Assembly: GCA_024762745.1 (NCBI GenBank) | Contig: JANTGV010000030.1 | Coordinates: forward strand, 1 to 8,703 | Origin: Sulfurimonas sp. | GTDB lineage: Bacteria > Campylobacterota > Campylobacteria > Campylobacterales > Sulfurimonadaceae | Direction of reading: 5' to 3' | DNA: 8,703 nt | Shown here: piece by piece, positions 1-7,325 of the stretch | Layout: the number at the start of each line of letters is the position of its first letter | How positions within the stretch are numbered: position 1 is the stretch's first letter | The notes under the pieces: model-generated | The model's database searches: none | Told to the model about the DNA's origin: nothing | Seen by the model: the letters and a program-made list of their open reading frames with translations, nothing else | Made by a program: the position numbers and the translations under genes

Positions 1-1
1 A

Positions 2-1051
2 AAAGAGGCTCTTGAAGACTTTTTCTCAAATGTCGCCACAGCACTCAATGGTAGTCTTGCTTTAGAGAAATATATTAGTTATTTTGAAAAAAACAAAGAT
101 TATTATGATCTTGTTATAACAGATATAAATATGCCTATAATGAGTGGTGTTGACCTAATTAAAGAAATACATAAAATATATAATGAACAGGTTATCATCG
201 TTATTTCTGCTTACAATGACTCTGAGAGGCTAATTGACCTTATAAATATTGGTATCACTTACTTTATTATGAAACCGATTGTTCCTCAACAGCTTATGAA
301 TATTCTCTACCAAGCAAGTAAACAGGTCAGCGATCAACAGGAGTTGATTCAGTATCGCCGTGAACTAGAAGATGTAAATATGTACCTTGATGAAAAAGTA
401 AAAGAGCAGGCAAAAGAGATAATTTTCACTCAGCAAATCTCTATAGAGGCAATCGCTAACATGGTTGAGAGTTACGATGATGACACTGGCACTCACGTTA
501 AAAGAATCGAACAGTATACAGAGCTTATAGTAAATCTTTTACCAATATCTGAAGATAATCCACAAGAGCATGTAGCCTCGGTTCCTTTTGCTTCCATACT
601 TCATGATATAGGAAAGTTAATGATTCCAAAAGAAATTTTAACTAAACCAAGCGGACTGACTGAAGATGAAGTGACTATAATTAAAACGCATGCTCAACTT
701 GGTGGTGAAGTTCTAAAAAAAGCAAATGTCTCTTTTAAAGGCGTGTTCAACAAGGATAGTTACTTAAAGATTGCTAGTGACATTGCTATGTATCATCATG
801 AAAAATGGGATGGTACTGGCTACCCAGAAGGCTTAAGTGGAACAGATATTCCAAAACCTGCAAGAGTTGTTGCAATAGTAGATGTATATGATGCACTTCG
901 AAGCAAAAGAGTTTACAAGGATGGGTTTAGCCATGAGAAAGCCGTTGAAATTATTAACAATGAAAAAGGAAAGAGTTTTGATCCAGAACTTATAGATCTT
1001 TTTTTAACAGTACACCAGGAGTTTGACGAAATCTTCAAGCGCCTATCATAA
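2..1051 (+). CDS. Response regulator with C-terminal HD-GYP domain, probable cyclic di-GMP phosphodiesterase (5' end missing)
   Basis: The reading frame is open from base 2, so the gene is truncated by the window edge; 349 codons are visible. The ATG at 131 is not the start, because the phosphoacceptor Asp of the receiver domain (codon 122-124, in LVITDINMP) lies upstream of it. The receiver also keeps the conserved Ser (VISAY, visible residue 69) and Lys (MKP, residue 91); the N-terminal acidic pair is off-window. A charged, probably coiled-coil linker (about residues 109-142) leads to the HD-GYP domain: a first His (GTHVKR, 165), the HD pair (HDIGK, 201-202), HHE (265-267), GTGYP (271-275) and VYDALRSKRVYK. 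All expected metal-binding and signature residues are present, so an active phosphodiesterase that hydrolyses cyclic di-GMP when phosphorylated is likely. No transmembrane segment is visible, so it should be cytoplasmic. The partner kinase is not in the window. Confidence 0.93.
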   Translation, partial: KEALEDFFSNVATALNGSLALEKYISYFEKNKDYYDLVITDINMPIMSGVDLIKEIHKIYNEQVIIVISAYNDSERLIDLINIGITYFIMKPIVPQQLMNILYQASKQVSDQQELIQYRRELEDVNMYLDEKVKEQAKEIIFTQQISIEAIANMVESYDDDTGTHVKRIEQYTELIVNLLPISEDNPQEHVASVPFASILHDIGKLMIPKEILTKPSGLTEDEVTIIKTHAQLGGEVLKKANVSFKGVFNKDSYLKIASDIAMYHHEKWDGTGYPEGLSGTDIPKPARVVAIVDVYDALRSKRVYKDGFSHEKAVEIINNEKGKSFDPELIDLFLTVHQEFDEIFKRLS

Positions 1052-1067
1052 TGGTACTTTTTTTGCT
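1052..1067 (+). promoter_or_regulatory. Sigma-54 (RpoN) promoter for the TPR membrane protein gene
   Basis: TGGTAC-N5-TTGCT begins at the base after the TAA of the HD-GYP gene. The invariant GG (1053-1054) and GC (1065-1066) are separated by exactly 10 bp, as the -24/-12 promoter class requires. The T-rich spacer resembles flagellar sigma-54 promoters of Campylobacter. Transcription would start near 1078, leaving a leader of about 27 nt before the ATG at 1105. In Campylobacterota with RpoN, this sigma factor with the activator FlgR drives middle flagellar genes, so the promoter suggests a flagellar role for the gene downstream. No activator-binding site can be recognised. Confidence 0.72.
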
Positions 1068-1104
1068 ATTCTTAGAGAGTATACTAGATTAAACAGGGTA
1101 GTGG

Positions 1105-3447
1105 ATGGCTGAAGTACAAGAAGATATAATAATCATTGAAGACAGTGAAGCAGCTGAAGTTGATGATGACATAATACAAGGTGATACTACCAATAATGAG
1201 GGCAAAGACAAAAAGAAGATCATCATCTTTTCTGTTATCGCTGCTTTTCTTCTTTTAATTATAGTCATTACACTTCTCATACTCTTACAACCATCAAAAA
1301 ATGAAGAGATAATATCTACAGATCTTATTGAAGAAAAGCTCCAAGAAGAAGATAAAGAACCCATAGAAACTAGTAAACTCGAAGAGATGATAGCAAAAGC
1401 AAACTATCTCTACTCAAGTGGTTCAAAAAATGAAGCACTCTTTTTATATGAACAAATTGCTCAATACAGTGAAGCGATATCTCAATATAACCTTGGGGTG
1501 GCTCAATTAAAAAATAAACAGTATAAACTCGCTCTTGAGACATTTCAAAAAGCTATAAAAAATGATGATAAAAGATGTGTTAGTGCAATAAACGCAGCTG
1601 TATGTTCTCTTCACTTAAACGATAAAGAGAGTTTCAAATATTATATAGACCTAGCATATGCTTATCTCCCTTATGAGACAAATTCACCGCTTTACTCCTA
1701 CTACTATGCTCTAATAAGTTACTATAACACTAACTACCTTGAAGCACTAAGTGCTCTAAAAAACTCAACATCAAATGAATATCCATATATCCATAAAAAT
1801 TTAAGTAGTAAAATCAATGCGCTCTTTGGTAATGATTATGATGCAATAGAGATTATGGAGAATAACTTCGAGGATTTTGATGACTTTAGTATAGCCCTCT
1901 TATATGCAAGAGTCGGTGATTTTACACTTGCAATCAACCATTTAAATGAAGCGATATTAAAAAACATCGAACCAGCAAAGGCTCAACTCGCTCTTAGCCT
2001 TATAAACTTAAAAGCCGGACGCATTGCAAACGCAAACAAAGAGATAAAAAATGTTACTGATATGTTTCCTGAAGAGGTCTATAAGCACTATCCAATAAAA
2101 GTACACCTCAGAGAGTCTCTTTTTGATTCAAAAAAAGCACAAAAAGCTTATAGAAATGATATAGCAAGTGCAAAAAATCTAAATTATCAAAAAATATTTT
2201 ATTTCTCTCCATATAAAGTTTTTAATGCAAACCAGACTATCAGCTATATTAGAAAAGGAAATGCAAACATTTATATTGATAATATCGACTCTGCCAAAGA
2301 GTATTTAAAAAAGAGTTCCTCCTCCTCAAACGTAAATATTGGGATTACGAAAGCGATAAAAAAAGCACTTTCATTTAAAATAAGAGACGCTAATAAAGAC
2401 TTACAGAAGCTGGTGAAAATACAACCAAAACACTCAATATTACACTATAATTTAGCACTCACCTATGCACAGATGGGTAATATGCTCAAAGCAAATGACC
2501 ACTTTGTACGTTCATACCACTTAGATGCAAAGAACTATCTCTCTGGTGTCTATGCAGTTTTAACAGCTCAAATCATGAATAAAGAGAACTATAAACTTAC
2601 TTCTATTTTAAAAGACTCTATAGCAAATGAAGAGCCAAGTGAAGAGATAGATCTCTATAGAACACTCTTATATATAAGTGAAAACAACTTCCTTTCTGCC
2701 GTTGATTGGCTAGACAATGACTATAAGCAGAGACCTCTCTACTTAGCACTAGATATTATTATTGCTCTTAAGTTAAATATGTTCGATATAGCAAAAAAAT
2801 CAGCTACAAAACTCACCATTCTTCTCCCAAATGATATACTGCCACATATGATGTATATTGATACAAACTATTCCGATTTAAAGACAACAGAATATGCTTC
2901 CAAAGTATTAAACTATCTAAAGAAACAGAAGTTTAATTTTAATGACCTCTACTTTGGACCATACATTACTAGGTATCTCTATATACAGCAAAATTTAATT
3001 ACTGGGCAACTCTACTATTTACGAGAGCAGTTAAGAGAGGTTCTAGAGACAACAAATGAGTACACACACGAGATAGAGAGTGCTCTAGCTTTAGCATCCC
3101 TTTATGATAAAAAATTTGAAGAGTCCTATACACTCTACAATCATCTTATAGATGAAATGAAAATTCGTGATGCATATACACTGTATCTTGGGGCTGTAGC
3201 ATCAACTGCAGCTGGGCATCATGAAAATGCAATTGCTCTGCTTGAGTTATCAAAAATGAAAGATGGTAGTTTCTCTGAAAGTAGGTACGCACTGGCTCTA
3301 TTATATTTGGAAATAAAAAATAATGAAGGAGCTTCTATTCAACTCTCAAGAATAGAAGATAACTCTTTTATTTCAAAGTTCTTTGACTTTAAAATAGATC
3401 ATAATCAGTTATATGTAGAAAAAACTACTAAGAAAAATAACCTATAA
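1105..3447 (+). CDS. Single-pass membrane protein with periplasmic TPR solenoid, candidate flagellar motor scaffold PflB
   Basis: The 780-residue product has a short acidic cytoplasmic N-terminus (1-35), a basic KDKKK stop, one hydrophobic helix (about 39-61) and a long, presumably periplasmic, all-helical region. TPR-like pairs are clearest at about 93-160 (for example YNLGVAQLKNKQYKLA), 263-320, 443-478 (LHYNLALTYAQMGN) and 655-756. There is no catalytic motif and no cleavable signal peptide. The start is fixed by an in-frame TAG only 6 nt upstream (1099-1101), with AGGG at 1095-1098 as the ribosome binding site. Size and topology fit PflB, the TPR-containing inner-membrane protein that with PflA builds the periplasmic disks of Campylobacter and Helicobacter flagellar motors, and the sigma-54 promoter agrees. 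That identity is inferred from architecture and promoter, not sequence comparison; another TPR scaffold, for example in envelope assembly, is possible. The coding end overlaps the convergent psd-like gene by 20 bp. Confidence 0.85.
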   Translation: MAEVQEDIIIIEDSEAAEVDDDIIQGDTTNNEGKDKKKIIIFSVIAAFLLLIIVITLLILLQPSKNEEIISTDLIEEKLQEEDKEPIETSKLEEMIAKANYLYSSGSKNEALFLYEQIAQYSEAISQYNLGVAQLKNKQYKLALETFQKAIKNDDKRCVSAINAAVCSLHLNDKESFKYYIDLAYAYLPYETNSPLYSYYYALISYYNTNYLEALSALKNSTSNEYPYIHKNLSSKINALFGNDYDAIEIMENNFEDFDDFSIALLYARVGDFTLAINHLNEAILKNIEPAKAQLALSLINLKAGRIANANKEIKNVTDMFPEEVYKHYPIKVHLRESLFDSKKAQKAYRNDIASAKNLNYQKIFYFSPYKVFNANQTISYIRKGNANIYIDNIDSAKEYLKKSSSSSNVNIGITKAIKKALSFKIRDANKDLQKLVKIQPKHSILHYNLALTYAQMGNMLKANDHFVRSYHLDAKNYLSGVYAVLTAQIMNKENYKLTSILKDSIANEEPSEEIDLYRTLLYISENNFLSAVDWLDNDYKQRPLYLALDIIIALKLNMFDIAKKSATKLTILLPNDILPHMMYIDTNYSDLKTTEYASKVLNYLKKQKFNFNDLYFGPYITRYLYIQQNLITGQLYYLREQLREVLETTNEYTHEIESALALASLYDKKFEESYTLYNHLIDEMKIRDAYTLYLGAVASTAAGHHENAIALLELSKMKDGSFSESRYALALLYLEIKNNEGASIQLSRIEDNSFISKFFDFKIDHNQLYVEKTTKKNNL

Positions 3448-4060
3448 GAGTTTCAGAAGCTTTCAGCTCACTTCCTATTGAGAGATTAACTCTAAAATTA
3501 TGAGGAAGATAGATAGTCGTAATACCTTGTACTATAAACCCATATCTAGCTGATTGACGTAGATCTTGAGATTCGACTACATCCATATGTACGCTATCAA
3601 AACTTCTAGCTAAACTATGTTTTACCTTTATACTATTTGAGTTATTATCAACAAAAGTCAGTTCTGCATTTTCATTTATCTTTTTATTTAAGGAAGAACT
3701 CTCTGCTAAGCGAGCACCTCTTTGAATCTTTAAACTTTCTAATCTTGCGTCAAGTGGAACTCTTAAAACTCCAACATCAAAATAGTTACTTTCGATATCT
3801 ATTTTATAAGCGTATTTTGAATCTTTCAAATCCTCTATAGCGGTAACTCTTCCATCCACAGGAGATAAAACATTGTTAGATTCAAATGTCAAAAGCTCTC
3901 TTTCTGGATTTCTAAATACGAAAATAAAACCAACAAGTACAATGAAAGTGATAAATGCTAAAAATTCCAAATCCACGATTGTAAAAACAATGAGTGCAAT
4001 CGCTGCATAGCCTATATATTTAAAACCTGCAGCAGATATTGGGAGTAAGTTACTTTTCAT
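3428..4060 (-). CDS. Phosphatidylserine decarboxylase-related membrane protein, probably catalytically inactive
   Basis: The 210-residue protein follows the short-form Psd layout: a hydrophobic N-terminal hairpin (about 12-48), FRNPER (49-54), SPVDGRV (66-72), and a C-terminal half ending in a RYGFI...YLP block and ETLIG. Two catalytic features are absent. The Gly-Ser pair that self-cleaves to make the pyruvoyl group (usually FGS) reads QGI (178-180), and the His of the family's DVHV motif is Gly (DVGV, 95-98); only the Asp of PVDG remains. It should therefore be neither self-processed nor active, and may bind lipid or have a structural role. It matches in position the Psd-related gene after ftsH in C. 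jejuni. I chose the ATG at 4060 (GAG 7 nt upstream, 11 nt overlap with ftsH). The frame stays open to a GTG at 4099 and ATGs at 4078 and 4072, which would add up to 13 residues. In C. jejuni pssA follows; here it does not. Confidence 0.85.
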   Translation of the reverse strand: MKSNLLPISAAGFKYIGYAAIALIVFTIVDLEFLAFITFIVLVGFIFVFRNPERELLTFESNNVLSPVDGRVTAIEDLKDSKYAYKIDIESNYFDVGVLRVPLDARLESLKIQRGARLAESSSLNKKINENAELTFVDNNSNSIKVKHSLARSFDSVHMDVVESQDLRQSARYGFIVQGITTIYLPHNFRVNLSIGSELKASETLIGYFS

Positions 4061-6038
4061 CACTTTTCTCATTATCATCTTCAGCAGACTCTTTATCACT
4101 CATTGTAGCATCAACTTTAAGTTCAGATTCAATATCATCTACATTCTCTGTAACTTTAGACTCTATAGAGTTCTCTTTCTCAAAATTAATGATTATCTCC
4201 CTAACCTCTTCGCCTGTAATATTCTCTTTTTTATAAAGAAGTGCAACCATATCTTCAATAGCACCTCTATACTCTTCAAGTCTAGCTAAAACAGATGCAT
4301 AATGCTCTTCTAAAGATGCTTTGATAAACGAATCAGTATCTTCAGCCATCTTCTCGCTATACTCACGAGCAGCTTGCTGTCCACCACCTAAGAAAGATTG
4401 TCTACTCTTCTCAAGAACCATTAACCCTGCTACATCACTCATACCGTAAGTCTGAACCATAGATTTAATAATATCAGTTGCACGCTCCAAGTCATTCCCA
4501 GCACCAGTTGAAATCTCACCTATAAAGACCTCTTCAGCCGCACGACCACCAAGTAAAACATCCACTTCAGCTAAAAGCTCATGCTTCTGCATCATAAACT
4601 TATCTTCTTCTGGTTTATTCAGAGTATAACCTAACGCAGCAAGTCCACGAGGTACTATAGAAACTTTTGATACCTTTTTAGCACCTATAGTAGTCTCTGC
4701 TAAAAGTGCATGGCCACTCTCATGGTACGCTACAATTTTTTTCTCTTTTGGGTTAATACGACGTGACTTTTTGGCAAGTCCTGCAATAGCACGCTCAACC
4801 GACTCATAAAGATCTTTTTGTTTTACAGTTTTTTGACTTTTTCGTCCAGCTAAAAGAGCTGCTTCATTAATAACATTTGCTAAATCAGCACCGGCAAGTC
4901 CTGCTGTTAAACGAGCTATCTCTTCAATCTCAACATCATCATCCATTCTAACATTTCTCATATGTACTTTAAGGATTTTAATACGACCTTCAAAGTCAGG
5001 TTTATCAACTAAAACTTGTCTGTCGAAACGGCCAGGTCTTAAAAGGGCTTGATCAAGAACCTCTGGTCTATTTGTTGCTGCCAAGATAATAACAGGAGTA
5101 TCTGTACCAAATCCATCCATCTCTGCAAGAAGTTGGTTTAAAGTTTGCTCACGCTCATCATTACCACCCATCTGCATGCCAGCAGCACGGCTTTTACCTA
5201 TTGCATCAATCTCATCTATAAATATAATACTTGGTGCATCCTTTTTTGCCTGTTCAAAAAGATCACGAACACGCGCTGCACCAACACCAACAAACATCTC
5301 TATGAAACTAGAACCACTTACTGAAAAAAATGGAACTTCTGCTTCACCTGCAACTGCTTTAGCCAGAAGTGTTTTACCTGTACCAGGAGAACCAACAAGT
5401 AAAACACCTTTAGGGATTTTAGCACCTATCTCTACATAACGACCAGGATATTTTAAGAAGTCCACTATCTCCTGAACTTCCTCTTTTGCTTCTTCTACGC
5501 CGGCAACATCATCAAACTTAGTTTTTGGTTTTTCAGAGTTAACCATTTTTTTAGAGTTACCCATACCAAGAATTCCACCACCCATACTTTTCTGCATTCT
5601 TCCAGCAAAGAACATCCAAATACCGATAATTATTAAAAAAGGCAACAGCCAACCGAACATCTCTGTAAACCAGTTTGTTTCACTGAAACCGGCATATTCA
5701 ATACCTTGTTTATCTAAGGCTTCAACTAGTTTTGTGTCACCTTTAACTATTCTTGTAGTGTACACATGTGAACCATCAGTGGAAACAGCTTTAATATAAC
5801 TCTGACCTATTTCAACCTTTTTAACACTTTTAGAGTCTACAAGAGCTTTTAGTTCTGAATAACTGACCTGTTTTGTTCTTGTATTCGCAGTGCCAATTGT
5901 ATTGTTTGTTCCCGATCCATCACCCACTACCATTTTAAAAAGTAAAATCACTACAACTGAAAAAATTGCAAATGTAATTAATGGGTTTTTGTTGAAAAAA
6001 TTATTATCGTTATTGTTTTTATCGTCTCTGTTTTGCAT
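4050..6038 (-). CDS. ftsH: ATP-dependent zinc metalloprotease FtsH
   Basis: The 662-residue protein is a full-length FtsH, the inner-membrane hexameric AAA+ protease that extracts and degrades unassembled membrane proteins and some soluble regulators. It has an Asn-rich N-terminus, TM helix 1 (about 20-38), a periplasmic domain (about 39-126), TM helix 2 (about 127-146) and the AAA module: Walker A GSPGTGKT (216-223), pore loop FVGV (249-252), Walker B IIFIDEID (271-278), and the second region of homology with arginine fingers R337 and R340 (GRFDR). The protease domain has HESGH (439-443), with D516 (AGNDLERAT) as the third zinc ligand. Walker A carries Ser where Pro is more usual, a tolerated change. 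The C-terminal tail (about 622-662) is acidic and probably disordered. It starts 3 nt after the prmA stop; the nearest AGGA lies 12 nt upstream, so translation may partly depend on coupling with prmA. Confidence 0.98.
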   Translation of the reverse strand: MQNRDDKNNNDNNFFNKNPLITFAIFSVVVILLFKMVVGDGSGTNNTIGTANTRTKQVSYSELKALVDSKSVKKVEIGQSYIKAVSTDGSHVYTTRIVKGDTKLVEALDKQGIEYAGFSETNWFTEMFGWLLPFLIIIGIWMFFAGRMQKSMGGGILGMGNSKKMVNSEKPKTKFDDVAGVEEAKEEVQEIVDFLKYPGRYVEIGAKIPKGVLLVGSPGTGKTLLAKAVAGEAEVPFFSVSGSSFIEMFVGVGAARVRDLFEQAKKDAPSIIFIDEIDAIGKSRAAGMQMGGNDEREQTLNQLLAEMDGFGTDTPVIILAATNRPEVLDQALLRPGRFDRQVLVDKPDFEGRIKILKVHMRNVRMDDDVEIEEIARLTAGLAGADLANVINEAALLAGRKSQKTVKQKDLYESVERAIAGLAKKSRRINPKEKKIVAYHESGHALLAETTIGAKKVSKVSIVPRGLAALGYTLNKPEEDKFMMQKHELLAEVDVLLGGRAAEEVFIGEISTGAGNDLERATDIIKSMVQTYGMSDVAGLMVLEKSRQSFLGGGQQAAREYSEKMAEDTDSFIKASLEEHYASVLARLEEYRGAIEDMVALLYKKENITGEEVREIIINFEKENSIESKVTENVDDIESELKVDATMSDKESAEDDNEKSDEK

Positions 6039-6041
6039 CGT

Positions 6042-6878
6042 TTATTTTTTTCCTATCTTTTTTAAAACTAAGGTTACCCATTCATCTTGAGCAATCCTCT
6101 CCACAATTTTACAATCTTTATAGAAATTTAATACTTTTGTTTCATATTTGTCTAAAATTCCAGAAAGAATTAAGATTCCATCCTCTTGCATCGCAGCCTT
6201 CAAATCCTTTGCTATAAATGTTAAAACATCTGCAACAATATTTGCCACAACAACACTATATTTTAAATTGCTAACAGAGCATGAACCTTCCCAAATATGT
6301 GAAAACTCCAAGCTATTTAACTTTGCATTTTCTATTGAGTTTTTTACAGACACCGGATCTGTATCACAGGCATCAACTATTGCTCCAAGCTTCATAGCAG
6401 CAATACCAAGTATTCCACTGCCACAGCCTACATCTATAACACGATCACCCTCTTTTACATATTTTGATACTGCTCTTAAAGAAGATGCTGTCGTTGGATG
6501 ATGACCAGTTCCAAACGCAAGTGCCGGATCAATCGCTATATTTATCAACTCTTTATTTGGCTCATCCCAAGTAGGATGAATATAGAACTTATCAATTGCA
6601 AGTGGAGATATACTCTGTTGATACATCTCTACCCAATCACTGTTTTTTAATCTACTTTGCTCACACTCTAGCTCAATAGTTTCATTAAGAGCTTTTTGAA
6701 GTGCTTCTGTGAACTGTTCTAGACCCCATACAATAGTATCAAGATCATCTTCACTTCTAATTATAAATCCATCGTCAGTCTCTTCAAAACCGACGGGAAC
6801 AGTATCCGATAAAAAATCTGAGAAAAGTGAGTGGTGAGATGAAACTTTAACTACTAACTCATAGTAGTGTTCTTGCAT
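6042..6878 (-). CDS. prmA: Ribosomal protein L11 methyltransferase PrmA
   Basis: The 278-residue cytoplasmic enzyme uses S-adenosylmethionine to methylate amino groups of ribosomal protein L11. An N-terminal substrate-recognition region (about 1-95) precedes the PrmA signature DPALAFGTGHHPTT (117-130). The Rossmann-fold cofactor site follows: DVGCGSGILGIAA (149-161), an acidic DTDP loop (172-175), and VANIVADVL (211-219), the family version of motif IV. LSGIL (238-242) is also conserved. It is slightly shorter than the E. coli protein. The ATG shares its A with the cheY stop codon (TAATG), and no good Shine-Dalgarno precedes it, so it is probably translated by reinitiation after cheY. The cheY-prmA-ftsH order is the one known in C. 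jejuni and H. pylori. Confidence 0.97.
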   Translation of the reverse strand: MQEHYYELVVKVSSHHSLFSDFLSDTVPVGFEETDDGFIIRSEDDLDTIVWGLEQFTEALQKALNETIELECEQSRLKNSDWVEMYQQSISPLAIDKFYIHPTWDEPNKELINIAIDPALAFGTGHHPTTASSLRAVSKYVKEGDRVIDVGCGSGILGIAAMKLGAIVDACDTDPVSVKNSIENAKLNSLEFSHIWEGSCSVSNLKYSVVVANIVADVLTFIAKDLKAAMQEDGILILSGILDKYETKVLNFYKDCKIVERIAQDEWVTLVLKKIGKK

Positions 6879-7252
6879 TACTCAGCAACACCCATAACAG
6901 CACCAAGTTTTTCTTTTAGTACCTGAGGAGTAAATGGTTTAACAATATAGTTGTTCACACCAGCTTTAAGTGCTGTTATAACCTCTGCTTTACCACCTTC
7001 AGTCGTAACCATGATTATTGGCATGTCCACAAAACGCTCATCAGCACGAACTTTTTGAACCAGTTCAAGCCCATTCATCTCTGGCATGTTCCAATCTGTA
7101 ATCAACATTTCTACATCTGGGTTAGCATCTAACGCTGCCCAACCCTCAACACCATCAGCACCTTCAAGTATATCTTTATAACCTAAACGAGCTAAAGTAT
7201 TTTTAATAATACGACGCATTGTAGAACTGTCATCAACAACAAGTAATTTCAA
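6878..7252 (-). CDS. cheY: Chemotaxis response regulator CheY
   Basis: This is a stand-alone receiver domain of 124 residues with no output domain. It keeps the acidic pair D7-D8, phosphoacceptor D53 (LITDWNMP), switch residues T83 (MVTT) and Y102, and K105 (VKPF), matching E. coli CheY D12-D13, D57, T87, Y106 and K109. When phosphorylated by CheA it binds the flagellar switch to change rotation. The start is TTG (7250-7252): AAGGA lies 6 nt upstream, the protein begins MKLLVVDDSS exactly where CheY proteins begin, and no ATG or GTG lies between it and the upstream in-frame TAA at 7283-7285. It is the first gene of the cheY-prmA-ftsH-psd-like transcript. It could in principle be a CheY paralogue, but the retained switch residues and conserved context support the chemotaxis protein. 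Confidence 0.95.
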   Translation of the reverse strand: MKLLVVDDSSTMRRIIKNTLARLGYKDILEGADGVEGWAALDANPDVEMLITDWNMPEMNGLELVQKVRADERFVDMPIIMVTTEGGKAEVITALKAGVNNYIVKPFTPQVLKEKLGAVMGVAE

Positions 7253-7258
7253 TTGAAA

Positions 7259-7263
7259 TCCTT
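7259..7263 (-). promoter_or_regulatory. Ribosome binding site deciding the TTG start of cheY
   Basis: AAGGA on the minus strand lies 6 nt before the TTG at 7250-7252. It is the strongest Shine-Dalgarno in the gap and selects the non-ATG start codon. Confidence 0.8.
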
Positions 7264-7293
7264 TTCTAATAATTTGTAAATTTTAATTATCTA

Positions 7294-7302
7294 ATAATAG
7301 CA
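7294..7302 (-). promoter_or_regulatory. Probable housekeeping promoter (extended -10) for the cheY operon
   Basis: The minus strand reads TGC-TATTAT, an extended -10 box with one mismatch to TATAAT, preceded by a T-run. This is the usual housekeeping promoter style in Campylobacterota, which have T-rich periodic sequence in place of a defined -35. Transcription would start near 7287, about 35 nt before the TTG of cheY. The box lies in the downstream arm of the hairpin after hisA. Confidence 0.5.
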
Positions 7303-7325
7303 AAAAATTGTTTGTTTTGCTATTA
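7295..7325 (-). terminator. AT-rich hairpin after hisA, possible weak terminator
   Basis: Arms at 7295-7305 and 7315-7325 are perfect 11-bp inverted repeats (TAATAGCAAAA and its complement) with a 9-nt loop. The hairpin takes in the TAA of hisA. It has only two G-C pairs, and the sequence after it is AU-rich (UUAGAUAAUUAAAA) rather than a clean U-run, so termination would be partial at best. Confidence 0.45.

Noticed and set aside
131..133. ATG at 131 as the start of the HD-GYP response regulator
   Set aside because: The frame is open back to base 2 and encodes the receiver phosphorylation site immediately upstream, so this Met is internal.
1058..1064. Run of seven T after the HD-GYP gene as an intrinsic terminator
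   Set aside because: No GC-rich stem precedes it; the run is better explained as the spacer of the sigma-54 promoter.
1080..1085. TATACT as a housekeeping -10 box for the TPR gene
   Set aside because: No extended TGN and no convincing -35; it would leave only about 13 nt of leader. The sigma-54 site just upstream fits much better, though dual promoters cannot be excluded.
1089..1364. Minus-strand 91-codon open frame under the start of the TPR gene
   Set aside because: Ser-rich, low-complexity antisense shadow of the acidic N-terminus; no ribosome binding site or recognisable domain.
4061..4099. Longer 223-residue psd-like product from GTG at 4099
   Set aside because: No Shine-Dalgarno before the GTG and deep overlap with ftsH; the ATG at 4060 is better placed and gives the usual short N-terminus before the membrane segment.
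4039..4236. Plus-strand open frame opposite the ftsH tail
   Set aside because: Ser/Leu-rich complement of FtsH's acidic C-terminus; no independent support.
5176..5439. Plus-strand open frame opposite the FtsH AAA domain
   Set aside because: Mirror of a strongly conserved FtsH region; constraint belongs to FtsH. The same holds for the open frames at 3637-3840, 5890-6090, 6148-6501, 7378-7641 and 7732-8112.
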